DNA of 64,000 nucleotides, from positions 5,165,724-5,229,723 of the forward strand of contig NC_092366.1 in the NCBI RefSeq assembly GCF_030848805.1, given 5' to 3'. The translations under genes and the position numbers were made by a program. Below are positions 24,459 to 36,201 of this stretch, one piece after another; the first letter of the stretch is position 1; each line of letters begins with the position of its first letter. The notes under the pieces were generated by a model. It was not told the origin of the DNA and searched no databases. It was given only the letters and a program-made list of their open reading frames with translations. Source of the DNA: Temnothorax longispinosus. Taxonomy: Eukaryota > Arthropoda > Insecta > Hymenoptera > Formicidae.

Positions 24459-27204
24459 TCATTTTTGGTCACTCAAAGCTACCTTTTCTTCTTCTACGTG
24501 TAAATCCTCTCTTAGAGATTCTATCTTATCAACTACAATGCTATTTGCAACGTCAATCTCTCTCTCATTATTATCTGTGCGTTCTTGAGTTTTATTAATA
24601 CATTTTGTTGAATCTCGTTTATCGTCAGTGTTAATCTTTTCGTCTGTAATAGCAGTTTCATCTTCTATGTCCAAATTTTCTTCTTCTTTTAAGGCTTCAT
24701 CCTCGCTTCTCAGTTTATCACTTTGTTCTGCTATACAATATACATCGGTTGAAGATGGAATCGTAACACTGTTTACTTCTTTTTCTTCTGGAGAGCTTTT
24801 CGTGTCGTGCTCAACATCGTTTTCTTGCTCACTCATATCTTTAGTTTGTTTATTATCACAGTTATCGCTTAAGATTTCTTTAGTTTGCTCTGAATTATGG
24901 TGTTCATTTTCCAGTACAGTTTCCTTGGTATCTTTATTAGCATCACATGACGAGTGTTCCACATATTTAGTCTCATTTTTATCATCATCATCTATTACTG
25001 ATGATGTAGTTAAATTTGTTTCAATAGTTTCGCGCTCGAATGTCACAATCGCTTGAACATTTTGCGACTCATCCAATTTGTCTCCCAGCTTTCCATTTTC
25101 TTCACACGTTTCAATCTCTGTATCGATCTTAGACACGAGTAAATCTAAATTCTGCAAAACAAGCTGCTCACCTTCTTTGTCTGCATGTACCTCGCTCTTT
25201 TCATTTATATGTGAATTCAAATTGTCATTCTGATTATCCTTATTTTCTATTTCTACATTATTCACATCAAATTCTCCAGAAGAAATTATATTGCTTTCTT
25301 TCTCGTTCGCAGTCGTCACAATCTTATCATCTTCCAGTGACTCCGTAGTGGTCTCCTCAGGTTTTTCAAGTTCAGACTGATAAGACGTTTGCGACTCCTC
25401 ATGTTCTTTTCGCGGTGATTCCGTTTCCTGATACTTCTGCAGGCTTTCGTCTTCCTGTCTAATCTCTTTCTTACGAAAGTAAGGAGACTTATTGCTGAAG
25501 TCCTTTTTTTTCGGTGGGAGCTGCGACTTTCGCGAATTAGGGGACTTGTGTAGATTTTCATGATAGACACCTTTAGTTCTGTCCTCAAACGACTTTGGAC
25601 GTGAAAAGGACTCAGTATCGGGGGAAGTTACTTCAACGTCTGAATGACTGCTGTACGTTATGCGACTCCTTTGTCGCGGCCCGACTCGTCCTGTTCCAGC
25701 GATACTTGGCGAGTTTACTGAAACGATAACATTAAAAAATTATTTCAAATACCTTTTACATTCGGGAACGTATTATATTGTCACTTTTAAAATGTACCTT
25801 TGACACTCATGACTGGGCCTTTTGTCATATTTCCTTGATTCAGCGTAACTTTTATACTTTTGTCGGTAGCGACGACAGTTCTCTTTTCGGGACCGGAAGG
25901 ATTTTTAACGTGCCCATCCTGATGATACACGTTGGAAGAATTTTCATAATTATTATGAAAATGTCTCGAATTTCCCCGATAGGAACGATGACCGCCGCGA
26001 TTATGGCTTGCATAATCATTTCCTGCAGAAACCAATTGTATGCATATATGTACATCCAACGAACGAAAACATAATCTAAAATCCCGCGATTTGTATTCCT
26101 GCTTATATAACAAGCGTCTATTGGTTCTCACCATTAACGTGGTATCTTCTATCAAAGTCTTTATAGTCCTTTTTTACATAATCCCCTAATTTAGCCTCAG
26201 ATCTCGCCACTTCGTCCACGACGTGTGCCTGCAATTATATCTATATGTAATCCATCGTATTTACACAGTCACGGTGGCGACGCACGGTTCCTTTTTACGC
26301 AGCGCTCTCACCTTGTCGTTGTCCCATTCTCTACGCCAATTACCCTCCGCAGTTCTCTGTCTGCTAATGCGATCCTCGTCAATACGATTTCTTTCAGCTC
26401 TCCAAGCTTCATAATCCGGCTGATGCTCATCCCTGTGTGACCCTCTATTCGTTCTATAATCCTTTTCAAGAAGTAGATCATTTCAAAAAACGAAAATGCG
26501 TCTAGGTTTACTTAAGAACACTTTGTTTTAAGCTTTACGTACTCTTTGCATCCCATCCTTCCCACCAGGCCTCCTCCTAAACATGCCCCGTGAATATTTT
26601 TGCCCTCTATTTGAAATATCCTTCGTGCTCTCTCCTCTTTCGCTTTCCTCTCTCTCGGCATCAGCAAGGAAGTTATACTTGGGATCAGGTGGAGGCCCCT
26701 GTCCCTAAGAAAAGGAAGCATCAATGAGAATTTTCAGTTTATTGAAAATCAAAGTTCAAACAGGCCTGAGCTTCCAAACGGGAAGGATTTTATTAAAAGA
26801 TTGCCAAATCAAGATCCTATTCCTTTTAATATAATTTCTTTGCGCACCTGAGCAAACATATGACCTTTTCGTCCTTCGCCACTCGCGGGCTGATATTGCT
26901 GAGAATGCTCGTGGTGTTCCTTGGCAGGTTTTGCCTTGTTACTCGTTCTAGGTAGATTAGAAAATTCTGGCGGCTCCTTCCTCTCCGGCCAATCTGTAGA
27001 CGGCACCATTTGCACCAGCGCATTCAGTTTGGCTGCATTTTTCTTATCCTCCTCCACTTCCTGGACAATAAAGCTCGGATATTTTCTCACGTATAGGACA
27101 ATTATCCGTCTAATCACGGAGATTCTTACCTCGTGCCTCCTTCTGATTTCCTCATTCTGTTGCCTTATCTTGTTAATTTTCTCCTCGAGCGCGTTCGCTG
27201 CCAT
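24459..27204 (-). CDS. CCDC9-like coiled-coil, acidic low-complexity protein
   Basis: Seven exons, 27204-27130, 27060-26848, 26704-26543, 26461-26312, 26228-26132, 26022-25798 and 25717-24459, join in phase to 726 aa. The N-terminus is a short coiled coil, MAANALEEKINKIRQQNEEI then RRRHEEVEEDKKNAAKLNAL, which resembles the start of CCDC9/CCDC9B (reported exon-junction-complex partners). The middle is Arg/Gly/Asp-rich (MFRRRPGGKDGMQR, DYEAWRAERNRIDEDRISRQ). The last exon encodes about 420 residues that are basic at first and then very rich in Glu, Asp, Ser and Thr with no recognisable fold. The CCDC9 assignment rests on the N-terminal coiled coil and overall architecture only. It is head-to-head with DTWD2. 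A MITE lies 38 bp upstream of the start codon. Confidence 0.6.
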
Positions 27205-27241
27205 CTGCAATTTGGAGAAAGCCCAGGTCACTAATAATCCG

Positions 27242-27370
27242 TTTCTGCCAATGCAGATTAACTTTGATCTTGGCTTAACTTACCTTTTATCTTTCTCTAA
27301 TTCTAAGAACTAGAAAAAGATGAAAAGTAAGTCAAACCGTGATTAAAGTTAAATCTACATTGGTAGAAAT
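27242..27370. mobile_element. About 130-bp MITE with 60-bp inverted repeats
   Basis: TTTCTGCCAATGCAGATTAA at 27242 pairs with TTAAATCTACATTGGTAGAA ending near 27370, and the arms continue inward through ACTTACCTTTTATC / GATGAAAAGTAAGT to a short loop near 27300-27310. It lies just upstream of the CCDC9-like start codon, in the 5' UTR or promoter. Degraded relatives lie at about 10120-10275 and near 36391-36418. Confidence 0.8.
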
Positions 27371-28781
27371 GGACACAAGGCGGCGAATTGGATTAGAAAT
27401 ACATAAACGTCGGACACCTATCCCTCTCCTGAGAGATATCGCGAGAAGGACATTTAAACGCGCGGTATAGATCAAATGCTCCAACGGGATGATCGAATCC
27501 GAAACGATGCGTGTCACGTCGCTCTGCGTGCCGCGAAAGGAATGTCACTTCCGAATTCCCCGTCCTCTAAATAACCCACCCACACCGATCGCGCAGACCC
27601 GTTTCGTTGACCCCGTTAAAGGGCCAACCGTGCGAGTTTGTCGCCCGGAAGAAAGCGCGATATTCCACGCTAATCCAATCGACGCAAAACGCAGAGTCCG
27701 AAACGCAAAAACCCAGGCGGTCTATTGTTTTTTCTTCTCCCCGTCCCCGTCGCGAACGAATCGGCGGCGGTGCGCAGAGATTCGCGGCACGTCAAACGAC
27801 GAGAATAGCCGGAAATCTTGTCGCGAACTCCATTGATCTTAAATAAAACGCTTGTCGTTCGCGGTAAGTACGACAGCGTTTCGGTACACCGTCGGGATAC
27901 CGTTGAGACGAATTTTCGCTGCTCCGAATTCTAACCGCGGAACGGCCGATCGGTGACACCGCACCGATTCCCGCGGTTGATTGATAATTGACGCAAAGGG
28001 AAACCCGCAAGGGGCAGATGAGCCTCGTCCAGGAGATGCGTCGCAACTTGCCGCAATTGCGATAATAACGTACGGCGATTGGATGTGTCGTGAGAATGTC
28101 GCTGGACCGAACGGTGAGACTGGAGCAGCGCTCAGAACTCAGAACACTTCGGAGTAAGTTCGGAGAGAAGTCAGACCATCACACCGCCACACTTCACGTC
28201 AGACGCAAGACGGACAGTCTCCGACGTTATTTAATACAATTTCGAGCGCGCCCTGGTAGAATTGAAGCGATACCGGCAGCTTACCCGGTAGATTTAAATG
28301 GATTTAAATGATTCTCTATGCCCCAAAACGAGTGGCACCATTATAATTGGCTGATTTAAAATAAGAAAATATCTGATTGGCTGGTCCAGTGGAAAAACTC
28401 CAGGCACGAGGGGGCCCGGGGGCTGCTGTGAGTGACTGGGGTCAATCGCAACGTGGTCCGAATGAAACGCTCCCTCCTAACCTCTATCCTAACCTAACCT
28501 CTCTTTTCGCACGTCTTGACTCTTCTCGTTTATTTCTTATTTTACTATACGCACTGTCGTTAATTTTCCGACTGTAAATCTTCTTTTTCACATATGTACT
28601 CTATATTCAATTCGATTCGACGTGATTCACTCGGTTTTATCGCCATGAGTGTTGCGACACCGATGTACGGTAATCGCGAAACTTGACACTTGCACTGCTC
28701 CGATCGCGTGGATTGACAAACGCCGTCGCTGGTTACAGAAAATCGTTGAATAATCTTGATTTTTCATGAATCGCTTTTGTC
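27371..28781. promoter_or_regulatory. Divergent promoter interval CCDC9-like / DTWD2
   Basis: The 1.4-kb region between two outward-pointing genes is CpG-rich from about 27480 to 28300. A cluster of CCTAACC motifs lies at 28476-28500 (one CCTAACC, then CCTAACCTAACCT). No coding exon could be supported, although several GC-rich open frames cross it. Confidence 0.45.
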
Positions 28782-30204
28782 ATGACGAGCGAGGATAACG
28801 TGTGGAGAGAACTAGCAAGAATCCCTGCCGATCCCCCCGACACGAGAGACAAGTGTCAACAATGCAGGCAAGTGTCAAGAGATCCTGAACGCCCTATTCT
28901 TCTTATCTAAATTCCTCGCACCGTTCATCTTTCCTCTTTTTCTTTCCACTTTAGAGAGGAAAGGTGAACGGTGCGAGAAGTTCAGCTGAAAAGAACAGAC
29001 CTATAAGATCTGTACGAGAATTTTTCAAATCTAATCACACGTATGCTTTTGTAGGAGACCCGTACAAGTATGCTGGTGTCCGGGTTTGCCGAAGCAGCGT
29101 CTCAATCCAGCGTCGAGGATTATAATTTTGCAGCATCCGGCAGAGGCAAAGCGCTGTCTGCGCACCGTGCCGATGCTCGCATTGGCATTAGAATCGGGAA
29201 AGTGCCTAATTTTCAGGTGAACGAGGCGCAATTATTTCAGCTTGATCACCGTCCGTGGTCTAAATTGAATAAGATATTAACGAAGTCAATCCTGTTTCCC
29301 ATTTCTTTAAAGGGGAAAAAAGTTTCCGTTGCCTAAGCACGAAGGCCTGGCGGAGATATTAAATGACAAGAATACTATTTTGTTGTATCCATCACCCGGT
29401 GCTGTTGCGTTGGATACGCTGGATCCAGTTGGGATCAATGAGCAAAAGGCATATAACTTGGTTCTGCTGGATGGAACGTGGCCGCAAGCGAAAGTAAATT
29501 GCTACTATACGGTGACATCCATAAATTTCTCGCGTTAATAGTATATATAATTACTAATTTAGACTTTTAGAAGTAATACAATGTGCCAAAAGATAATTAT
29601 CTTTGTGCCGAAAGATAATATTATATTGTAATAAGACAATACGATAGATTACCAGATTTTTCAATGTTTATTGTTATCATGTGCAGGCGATATATCACTC
29701 GAGCCCAGCTCTGTATTTTCTACGAGCTTGCAAGCTGATCGGTGTACCCACTAGTGAATACGTGATCAGGACGCAGCCGACGGAGGGATGTCTCTCGACG
29801 CTGGAGACAGGCGCGAGTGCGCTCTCGATTCTAGAAGGGGACCCCGAACTGAGAGAGAAGATGCTGGGTCCACTACATTATTTATGTAGGCAAGTACATA
29901 AGTTCCCCCCCCCCCCCAAGTTATTAAAGCCATTATTTAGATAAAGTTCTTCGAATAAACTATAATTTTGTGTAATTGAAGAAGAAATGAAAAAAATATA
30001 GTAGTCAATTAAAATCAATACATCTAAAAATTACATCATATATGCAAGAAGTGTGAAACTCTTCCTTCTTTTAGGTTTCAATTAGAAAATGGTGCGGTAA
30101 CACACCAGAGCAAGGAGTTTCTTATCAAACAGAAAGCTTATCCAAAGTTAATTGGCAAAAGACTCGCTAAACAATTACGTATATTACCGGATAGTACCTC
30201 ATAA
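28782..30204 (+). CDS. DTWD2: DTWD2 (tRNA-uridine aminocarboxypropyltransferase)
   Basis: Five exons, 28782-28867, 29055-29216, 29313-29493, 29687-29889 and 30075-30204, give 253 aa. The N-terminal cysteine cluster CQQCRRPVQVCWC (residues 26-38) and the LLDGTWPQAK motif are the signature of the DTW/TDD family. These enzymes transfer the aminocarboxypropyl group of S-adenosylmethionine to U20-type positions of tRNA to make acp3U. Other blocks are RIIILQHPAEAKRCLRTVPM, YVIRTQPTEGCLSTLETGA and the end FQLENGA...SKEFLIKQKAY. Introns 1 and 4 must use GC donors (AG|GCAAGT in both) to keep the conserved frame: C-R-R-P across intron 1 and C-R-F-Q-L across intron 4. Using the nearby GT instead destroys homology. 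Intron 1 carries a hairpin MITE, and a 13-C run (29905-29917) follows the intron 4 donor. Confidence 0.93.
28915..28977. mobile_element. 63-bp hairpin in DTWD2 intron 1
   Basis: CTCGCACCGTTCATCTTTCC at 28915 is mirrored by GGAAAGGTGAACGGTGCGAG ending at 28977, around a pyrimidine-rich loop. The arms are about 24 bp with one mismatch. It is probably a tiny MITE and lies 47 bp after the GC donor of the intron. Confidence 0.7.
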
Positions 30205-31080
30205 TATTAAGACGTACTGAAAGTATATCGAGATATATATTTGAAAATTAGATAAATATAAAATAAATATCTTTCATGAACTTCATATAAAGAGCGTTGA
30301 TATGAAAAAGAAATACTGCGTAAAGTTAGCACATGAAAGTTTCAATAAATTTCTATTTACAATTTATAAAATAAGCCTAAGATACTCTATTTTAGCGGCT
30401 CGAAAAAATTACTTTTAGGATTTTTAAAAATAACAGCGGATCTTTGTGAAGATTTATAATATATCTTGTAAATATTAATTTCCGTGTTTGGAAGAAAACG
30501 GTTTGATAATATGACGTGTCATTTCTCATAAAATTGTAAAAAATGTAAGAAAAATACTATTTATCCAATGAAATATATTTGGAATATTAAACTTAATTTT
30601 ATTAAAAAAATAAAGTAAAATGTTATAAACAACCTATCCTTCTCGATACCCGGACTAGCTAGGAATTACTATTTTCTTTCAATAAGTAGATCATTTGACT
30701 AATTTTCAAAATATCCAACATATTAACTTTGAAAATGTTTTGAGAAAAACGTGATCAAGTTTTATAAGTTTTTTTATTTTTAAGTAAAATTTGTGCACTA
30801 CCAGATACTTACAGCTAATCTACTATTTCAAAATCGTGCTTTCGGTTTCTTCAAATAATTCCAGTTTACTTGATCCCTTTTTGCTATTTGAATCTCTGGA
30901 GTAAAAAGAGCCCTTAAAACATGTATTTCTATTATCTTGATATCATTCTTTGTATCGTAAAATTTTATTTTCATAATTTTGTTTCATGTTTGAGATACTC
31001 TTTAATATAATAAGAAATCAACATTAAAACATTTTAATATTTTACAAATATTGAACAAACACAAACATTTATTAATACAA
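30205..31080. other. Convergent 3' interval DTWD2 / PRMT7
   Basis: This 876-bp AT-rich interval between two stop codons holds the two 3' UTRs. No coding or RNA gene is visible. Confidence 0.6.
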
Positions 31081-34000
31081 TTAATCATTCGTCAATACAT
31101 CAAATTCAAATTCTACTTCGCCACTTTGTGGCACAAAGGTGAACGACCACGAAAGTGTGCTTCCTTTCGTAACATTGAATACTTTACGAAATAGATGTAC
31201 GCCTTGTCTCGTGTATGGATCCCAAGATATACGCTCGCCAGGTACTATCTCCTCAATTGGGCCACAAGATATTGACAGATCCGAGTCCAATTGCCAGTCC
31301 ACCCATATAGTGACGCCATTGCAGCAGCCACTGCTATAAAACGAAAAACATGGATATTGTTATTATAATATTTAAAAAATTAAAATCTGTTTTCTCTGAC
31401 GCTTAAACATCATTTCCCTCTGTAAGCGTAGTATTTACTTGCTCAATAACAGACACTTACTCTAAAATTGGAATCTCTCCCGTTATCCTCTTGCGTTCGT
31501 CAAAATTTACGTTCCGTGTTAAATCAAGCTTTATGATATCAAAGGACGAAGATAACGCCTTGCAAGGGTACTCCCAAAGTGGTTGCGCTTCTACGGGATT
31601 GTCACTTTTCTCGCTAGACGCCTGAAAATTAGAATACAATTTTCCTTTAGTATTTCGAATGATATAAAAGAAGAATAAAGCTACTAAAACAGAACCAACT
31701 TGAATAAGTCTGTCGAAAGAGGAGAGATCAAAACCCTCGCAAGCGCCAAGAGGAGCACGTATTTTCTGCAGATCCTTGAACTCGACAGCAGCGGCCTTGA
31801 TCGTCGCCGCGACCGGCAGTCTCGCAATACTCGACGGATATCTGGAGGCGAGATACCAGAATCGTAGATTCTCCCAAGGTACAATGGAGCTCAGGAAATA
31901 TGGCTCGCCAAAAATGAAATCAATTTCGCTTGCCTCCGGCAGACCATCGACCGACTCGACGATCTTTACTCGATCGGAGAGCCCGTTTGTCTGTACAAAC
32001 ATCTCCATGGTTCTACGCGATAGGAAATTCTGCTCCAATAGGAACACCTTTGCGCCCAACCTTGCAATCGCGAGAGCCAACAGACAACCATCCGAGACGC
32101 ATAGACAAACGCTGTTCGGAGTGATCTTCCTCCGCAAAGCCTGTAGGTATCTCTGATTACGAACTGTGTCGTTTAATTGACCAATACGCGTCCGTGAGTA
32201 TGCAATATGTGCCCAGCAATTGCACTCAGGTCTCTGACAATCTGGAATCTCATTTCTGTGAAAGAGATTTTCCTTTTTACTTAATTTATATTAAACAAAA
32301 GGAACAATTTTAATTATACTTTAGCAAGCATTAAAGAATGGCTTGCTAAAGCATAATTAAAATTGTTATTTTTTAAAAAATTGATTAATAATAATTCAGG
32401 AGGTAAAAAAATAATAAAACTGTATAAATTATATAAAATGTGCAGGGTGATTAAGTAAAATATTACAAAAAGAGACTTACAGAGGTCCATTCAGTAATTT
32501 AAACCAGAAAGAATATTCATCGTGATAACCGATAACATTGACCTCAACGCCATATGTGATAGGTACTTCTTCTGGAAGGTAATAGACAGCTTGCATCCAG
32601 TGATCCCGCCAAGGTATTGTATCCGTCATCTTTTTCAAAGACGAGGCATCTTTCTTCATGTCATCAGGTACGTCTGGATGTTCCCATACAGGTGCACAAC
32701 TCAGTAATACCTGAAAATGATACATGGTATGAAAATTCATAAAGATGATTAGAAAAATAATATAGACGTTTACCTGATTATCTGTATCCATGTTCAAGTC
32801 CCACCACATAAAAATTGCATGTGCGGTCCCGCTTGCTATCGGTTGTGTTAATAATGATACTTTTTCGTTGTTCAATAAAGGCTTCTTGCCGGACCAGTCA
32901 AACCTAAAGTGCATTTTCAAATATCAATTTATTTAAAAATTATTATTAATAATTATCATTATTAATTATACAAATTTTTAAATTAGCAATTTGAATAAGC
33001 TAAAGATTAAAAGGCTCTGAAAGGCAGCGGTCCGATTCAAGCTCACAGCACTGTAAGCATCATACTGTCTTCGTTGCACATCGAATATCAAACGAAGATA
33101 CAGCAATGCTTTCAGCATTATGAGCGTGAATCGGACCGCAGCCATAGAAATCTCTCTGGCTTTCCTAGTTAGGATGTACGTGCGGCTGATAATCATTGTG
33201 AAACATTATTGTTGCGAATGTTCAAAGAGAAAGACCAAAAGAAATCTTCAGATTGGACCAAGATTTACCTAGAGTTATGAAGCTGTGGTGGCCGCGCGTA
33301 CACCTACCAAAGATAGGCGGGCATATACATGCGTACCCCCAAAAAGCCAATATTGACTAATTGATTGATTGTTAAAAATGAACAAAAGAAAAATAGCTTT
33401 AAAAATAGAAATAATAAATCCATTCTTGGATTTTTATTTCTATAAATACGTTTATTATTTAATAATCTCTGCGTCACTGTTACTCGCCATTTGCGTCGAT
33501 TCAATAAAGATTCCTGTTTTTAATATTCTCTCTTTAGAGAAATGAAAGATCATTACCTGAAAATAGGCTGTGCTGGCAGCAAAGGTACAAAAGTATCGCG
33601 AGGAAGACGTGACAGTTGCATGTCGTGCACAGCTGCAGCACCAGAGCACGCTTGGATAGTCGGTGGAGCGTCAACCAACATTTCTCCGTTCTTAATAGGC
33701 TTTACTCGATTCCAAGCACAGACTTTGGTGCTCTCGACTACTTGCGCCCATACTGTTCCTCTGTGCGGCACGACTATGCTGTCTTCCTAATGTAAAAAAG
33801 CAAAGCGTAAGCATATCTTTGAACGAGCAGGATCACATGTGTAAGTTTGGCGCGTTACCTCGAGAAGAACTTCGTGTGCGTGGCGAAACGTTGATAGTGC
33901 TCCTTCACCAATCAACTCGGTGTCGAATACTTCAGTGACTAGAATATTCGCGCGTTTTGGCATGTCACCACCTTCGCCCACTATCATCTTCGTAGAACGC

Positions 34001-34514
34001 TTACGGATCAACTTAATTCTATCCTCGAAGCCGTTCTCCTTTATTATTTGTGCGGCGCAATTCGCCATTGGTTTGAATGCCTAAACAAGATCTTCCTGCG
34101 TAAGCAGAACTTTGAAAAAAGGTTTCGAGATTCTCTTCCCTTACCTCGCATGCCGTTATAGTGTCTGCTCCGCATTTGGCAGCCATCATCGACAGCAAGC
34201 CTGTCCCAGTGCCTATGTCAAGAACGTTAGCCTCTTCACCGGCCTGGTGCTTTTTCTCAATAGCAGCTTTGAGGGCAATGTAATACTTCTCATTCTAGCG
34301 AACAAAATGTGAATAATTTTTATTCCGTTGGTTAAAGAATTATTATTAAATAAAAAATATGCCGATAATATAAGATACTGACTCGTTCATGGTCATGCAG
34401 CATGTCTGCAAAAGCGGATCTAGCTACTTCTTGATGATAATCGTAATATTGATCTTTTTCCTCCCACGAGGCAACGCCAGTGAGAGGATTCAAACATTGC
34501 GTAAAAATACTCAT
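31081..34514 (-). CDS. PRMT7: Protein arginine methyltransferase 7
   Basis: Nine exons, 34514-34383, 34294-34145, 34080-33859, 33786-33557, 32903-32774, 32710-32481, 32255-31700, 31621-31461 and 31333-31081, join in phase to 687 aa (human 692). PRMT7 is the type III enzyme (monomethylarginine) built from two tandem methyltransferase cores. The first core is intact: NVLDIGTGTGLLSMMAAKCG (SAM motif I), RANILVTEVFDTELIGEGAL (double-E loop). The second is degenerate: SVCLCVSDGCLLALAIARLG and EIDFIFGEPYFLSSIVPWEN. The start MSIFTQCLNPLTG fits the family N-terminus, but the frame is open to an ATG at 34565 that would add a basic 17-residue leader. Intron 7 has a weak donor (GTTGGT), accepted because LIQ|ASSE and PLWEYPCKALS continue the conserved alignment. 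It lies downstream of the small OB-fold-like gene on the same strand. Confidence 0.95.
32303..32367. mobile_element. 65-bp hairpin in PRMT7 intron 6
   Basis: AACAATTTTAATTATACTTT at 32303 is mirrored by its near-exact reverse complement ending at 32367. The arms are 27 bp with about one mismatch and the loop about 11 bp. It is probably a miniature inverted-repeat insertion in a 225-bp intron. Confidence 0.65.
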
Positions 34515-34824
34515 GTTTCGATTAGAAAATGCTCTTATTGCAGTGACGAAACTGGCTCTCAACATCCAATATCGAAATATATGCGCGGGGAGATGAAAGA
34601 TTCATCCAAACGCTTCGCTCTCGCTTTATTTCAACTCTTTATACCTGCAAAAAGTCACAGTTTATTAACACTGCGGATCCCAAAGTGCTTTATACGTCGA
34701 ATACTGAATCTCAATCATTACTCTGCTCTCTACTCTAACGAACTTATACTTGGATAAATTTCTGTATAAACATCTTTATAAGAAGTATAACTTTCTTCGC
34801 TGAAATTGTAGCTTTTATGAAATC

Positions 34825-36201
34825 TTACTGGTAATACATAGGACGAGCTGCTGTAGATAACAATGATAATGTATTTAAACTGCCGCGTACGTCTTCGACT
34901 TTCAGCAATTTATGAGCTATCAGTACGATGTCATTTTCCCTCTGTTCCAGCATTCCAAAAACTTTAAAAATACGAGATCTTTCCTGCAAAAGTATAAGAT
35001 CGTGAAACAACTAAATCAGGCAGAATACCAAGCCATTTTATTGCTACAGGCACCAACTCATATTATTTGAGAACGGTCACTTTTAACATTTTAAAAACAT
35101 TAACGTTTGTAAATAATAACATAAGCAAAAATATAACAGGTTATTCATCAATAAAGTGAAAAATCACTTCCTTTTCGATTGCAAGCTATATCCTGTATAT
35201 GTACAGTGTATTTTATACTAGAGGTCTATTTGTTTATAACTAAATTAAAAACTTTCCGTATTTAAAGTGGAAATAGGTATATATTTGAAATTTGATGAGA
35301 GGAAGAAGGCAAGTTCTACAGTGCAGTGCAGCAATAAAAAAACAAACCTGAAGCCCATACCAGACTACACATTAGAGATTGAAGATTGCAAATTTTAATT
35401 CAATCCCTGGTGGAAAAATGTCTCAGAATTTTTCACATTATTAATCATTTCTATGAAAATTTTAAGATTGTCTCAGATCTTTCATATGAATTGGGACATT
35501 TTTCAGATTTTCTTAATACATCTTTGTAGAAATTCCACGCAAATGCTGGAACATTCCCAAAATCCTTATCCAACTATTTCTGAAAGTATCTGAGAAATTT
35601 GACGTTTTTTTCTCAGAATTTTTCATAAATCAAAAATATGAGAAATTCTTAGAAAATTTATGAGAAAAAAATATAAAAAAATTTGTTCACCAGGAATCCG
35701 TTTCGTTCCGACCGGTCGAATTCTAATCTCCGATTCGTAATCCTCCATCGCCAATATGCAGTCTGATACGGGCTAAATTGTTATTATACATAGCCACGCT
35801 GTAACGTTAAGGAAAATTCAAGGGGGTTAGGAAACATCGGAGTATTTCGTTTACGAGACAGGCCTTCTAGAAGCGAATCGCTTTACCCATATAAACAGAC
35901 ACTTTCCCTTGCCGTCGTTGAGGTAGAGACTGTCCACGGGAAGTCCCTCCAGGTTGAGGGTGACACTCGCCTCGCGGTCCGACGAGATGCTCTGTAAACG
36001 CGCGATTCGCCCGGTGCCGGGCACGATCTCGCCGATCGTTTGCACGCTCTTCACGCAATTCTCCCTGTAATCGGGCGAGGACGCGTATCGAGGAATGTCC
36101 TCGATCAAGAGCGGGACATGCGGGACACCGCACGGTAAACGGTTCTCACGAGCGGCCAAGCACGCCGGCCAGGGGGACGATTCCAGACGCGCCTGTTCCA
36201 T
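34825..36201 (-). CDS. Small unrecognised protein, OB-fold-like C-terminus (possible TEN1)
   Basis: Two exons, (36201)-35887 and 34983-34825, join in phase 0 to about 157 aa if translation starts at MEQARLESS; the frame is open further upstream to 36345, so the start is uncertain. The donor is TGG|GTAAAG and the acceptor GCAG|GAAAGA. The visible pattern is VQTIGEIVPGTGRIARLQSI, SVTLNLEGLPVDSLYL, KCLFIWERSRIFKVFGMLEQ, ENDIVLIAHKLLKVEDV: alternating strands with a late V-x-G-x-L / I-V-L-I-A-H-K-L pair, as in small RPA2-type OB folds. The overall order resembles the CST-complex subunit TEN1, but this is a pattern judgement only. It ends about 260 bp before the open PRMT7 frame on the same strand. 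The splice join and gene status are inferred, since no strong family match was recognised. Confidence 0.5.
35404..35697. mobile_element. Possible degenerate inverted-repeat element in intron
   Basis: TCCCTGGTGGAAAAAT near 35404 and the reverse-complement-like ATTTGTTCACCAGGAAT ending near 35697 form short terminal inverted repeats. The interior repeats CTCAGAATTTTTCA-like phrases several times in both orientations. It lies in the single intron of the small OB-fold-like gene. The boundaries are approximate. Confidence 0.45.

Noticed and set aside
28476..28500. CCTAACC cluster as interstitial telomere repeat
   Set aside because: Only three short units; similar single motifs occur in other intergenic regions, so a promoter motif is more likely than a telomere relic.
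28870..29054. GT donor (CAA|GTGTCA) for DTWD2 intron 1
   Set aside because: It shifts the frame and destroys the conserved cysteine motif; the GC donor gives an exact match.
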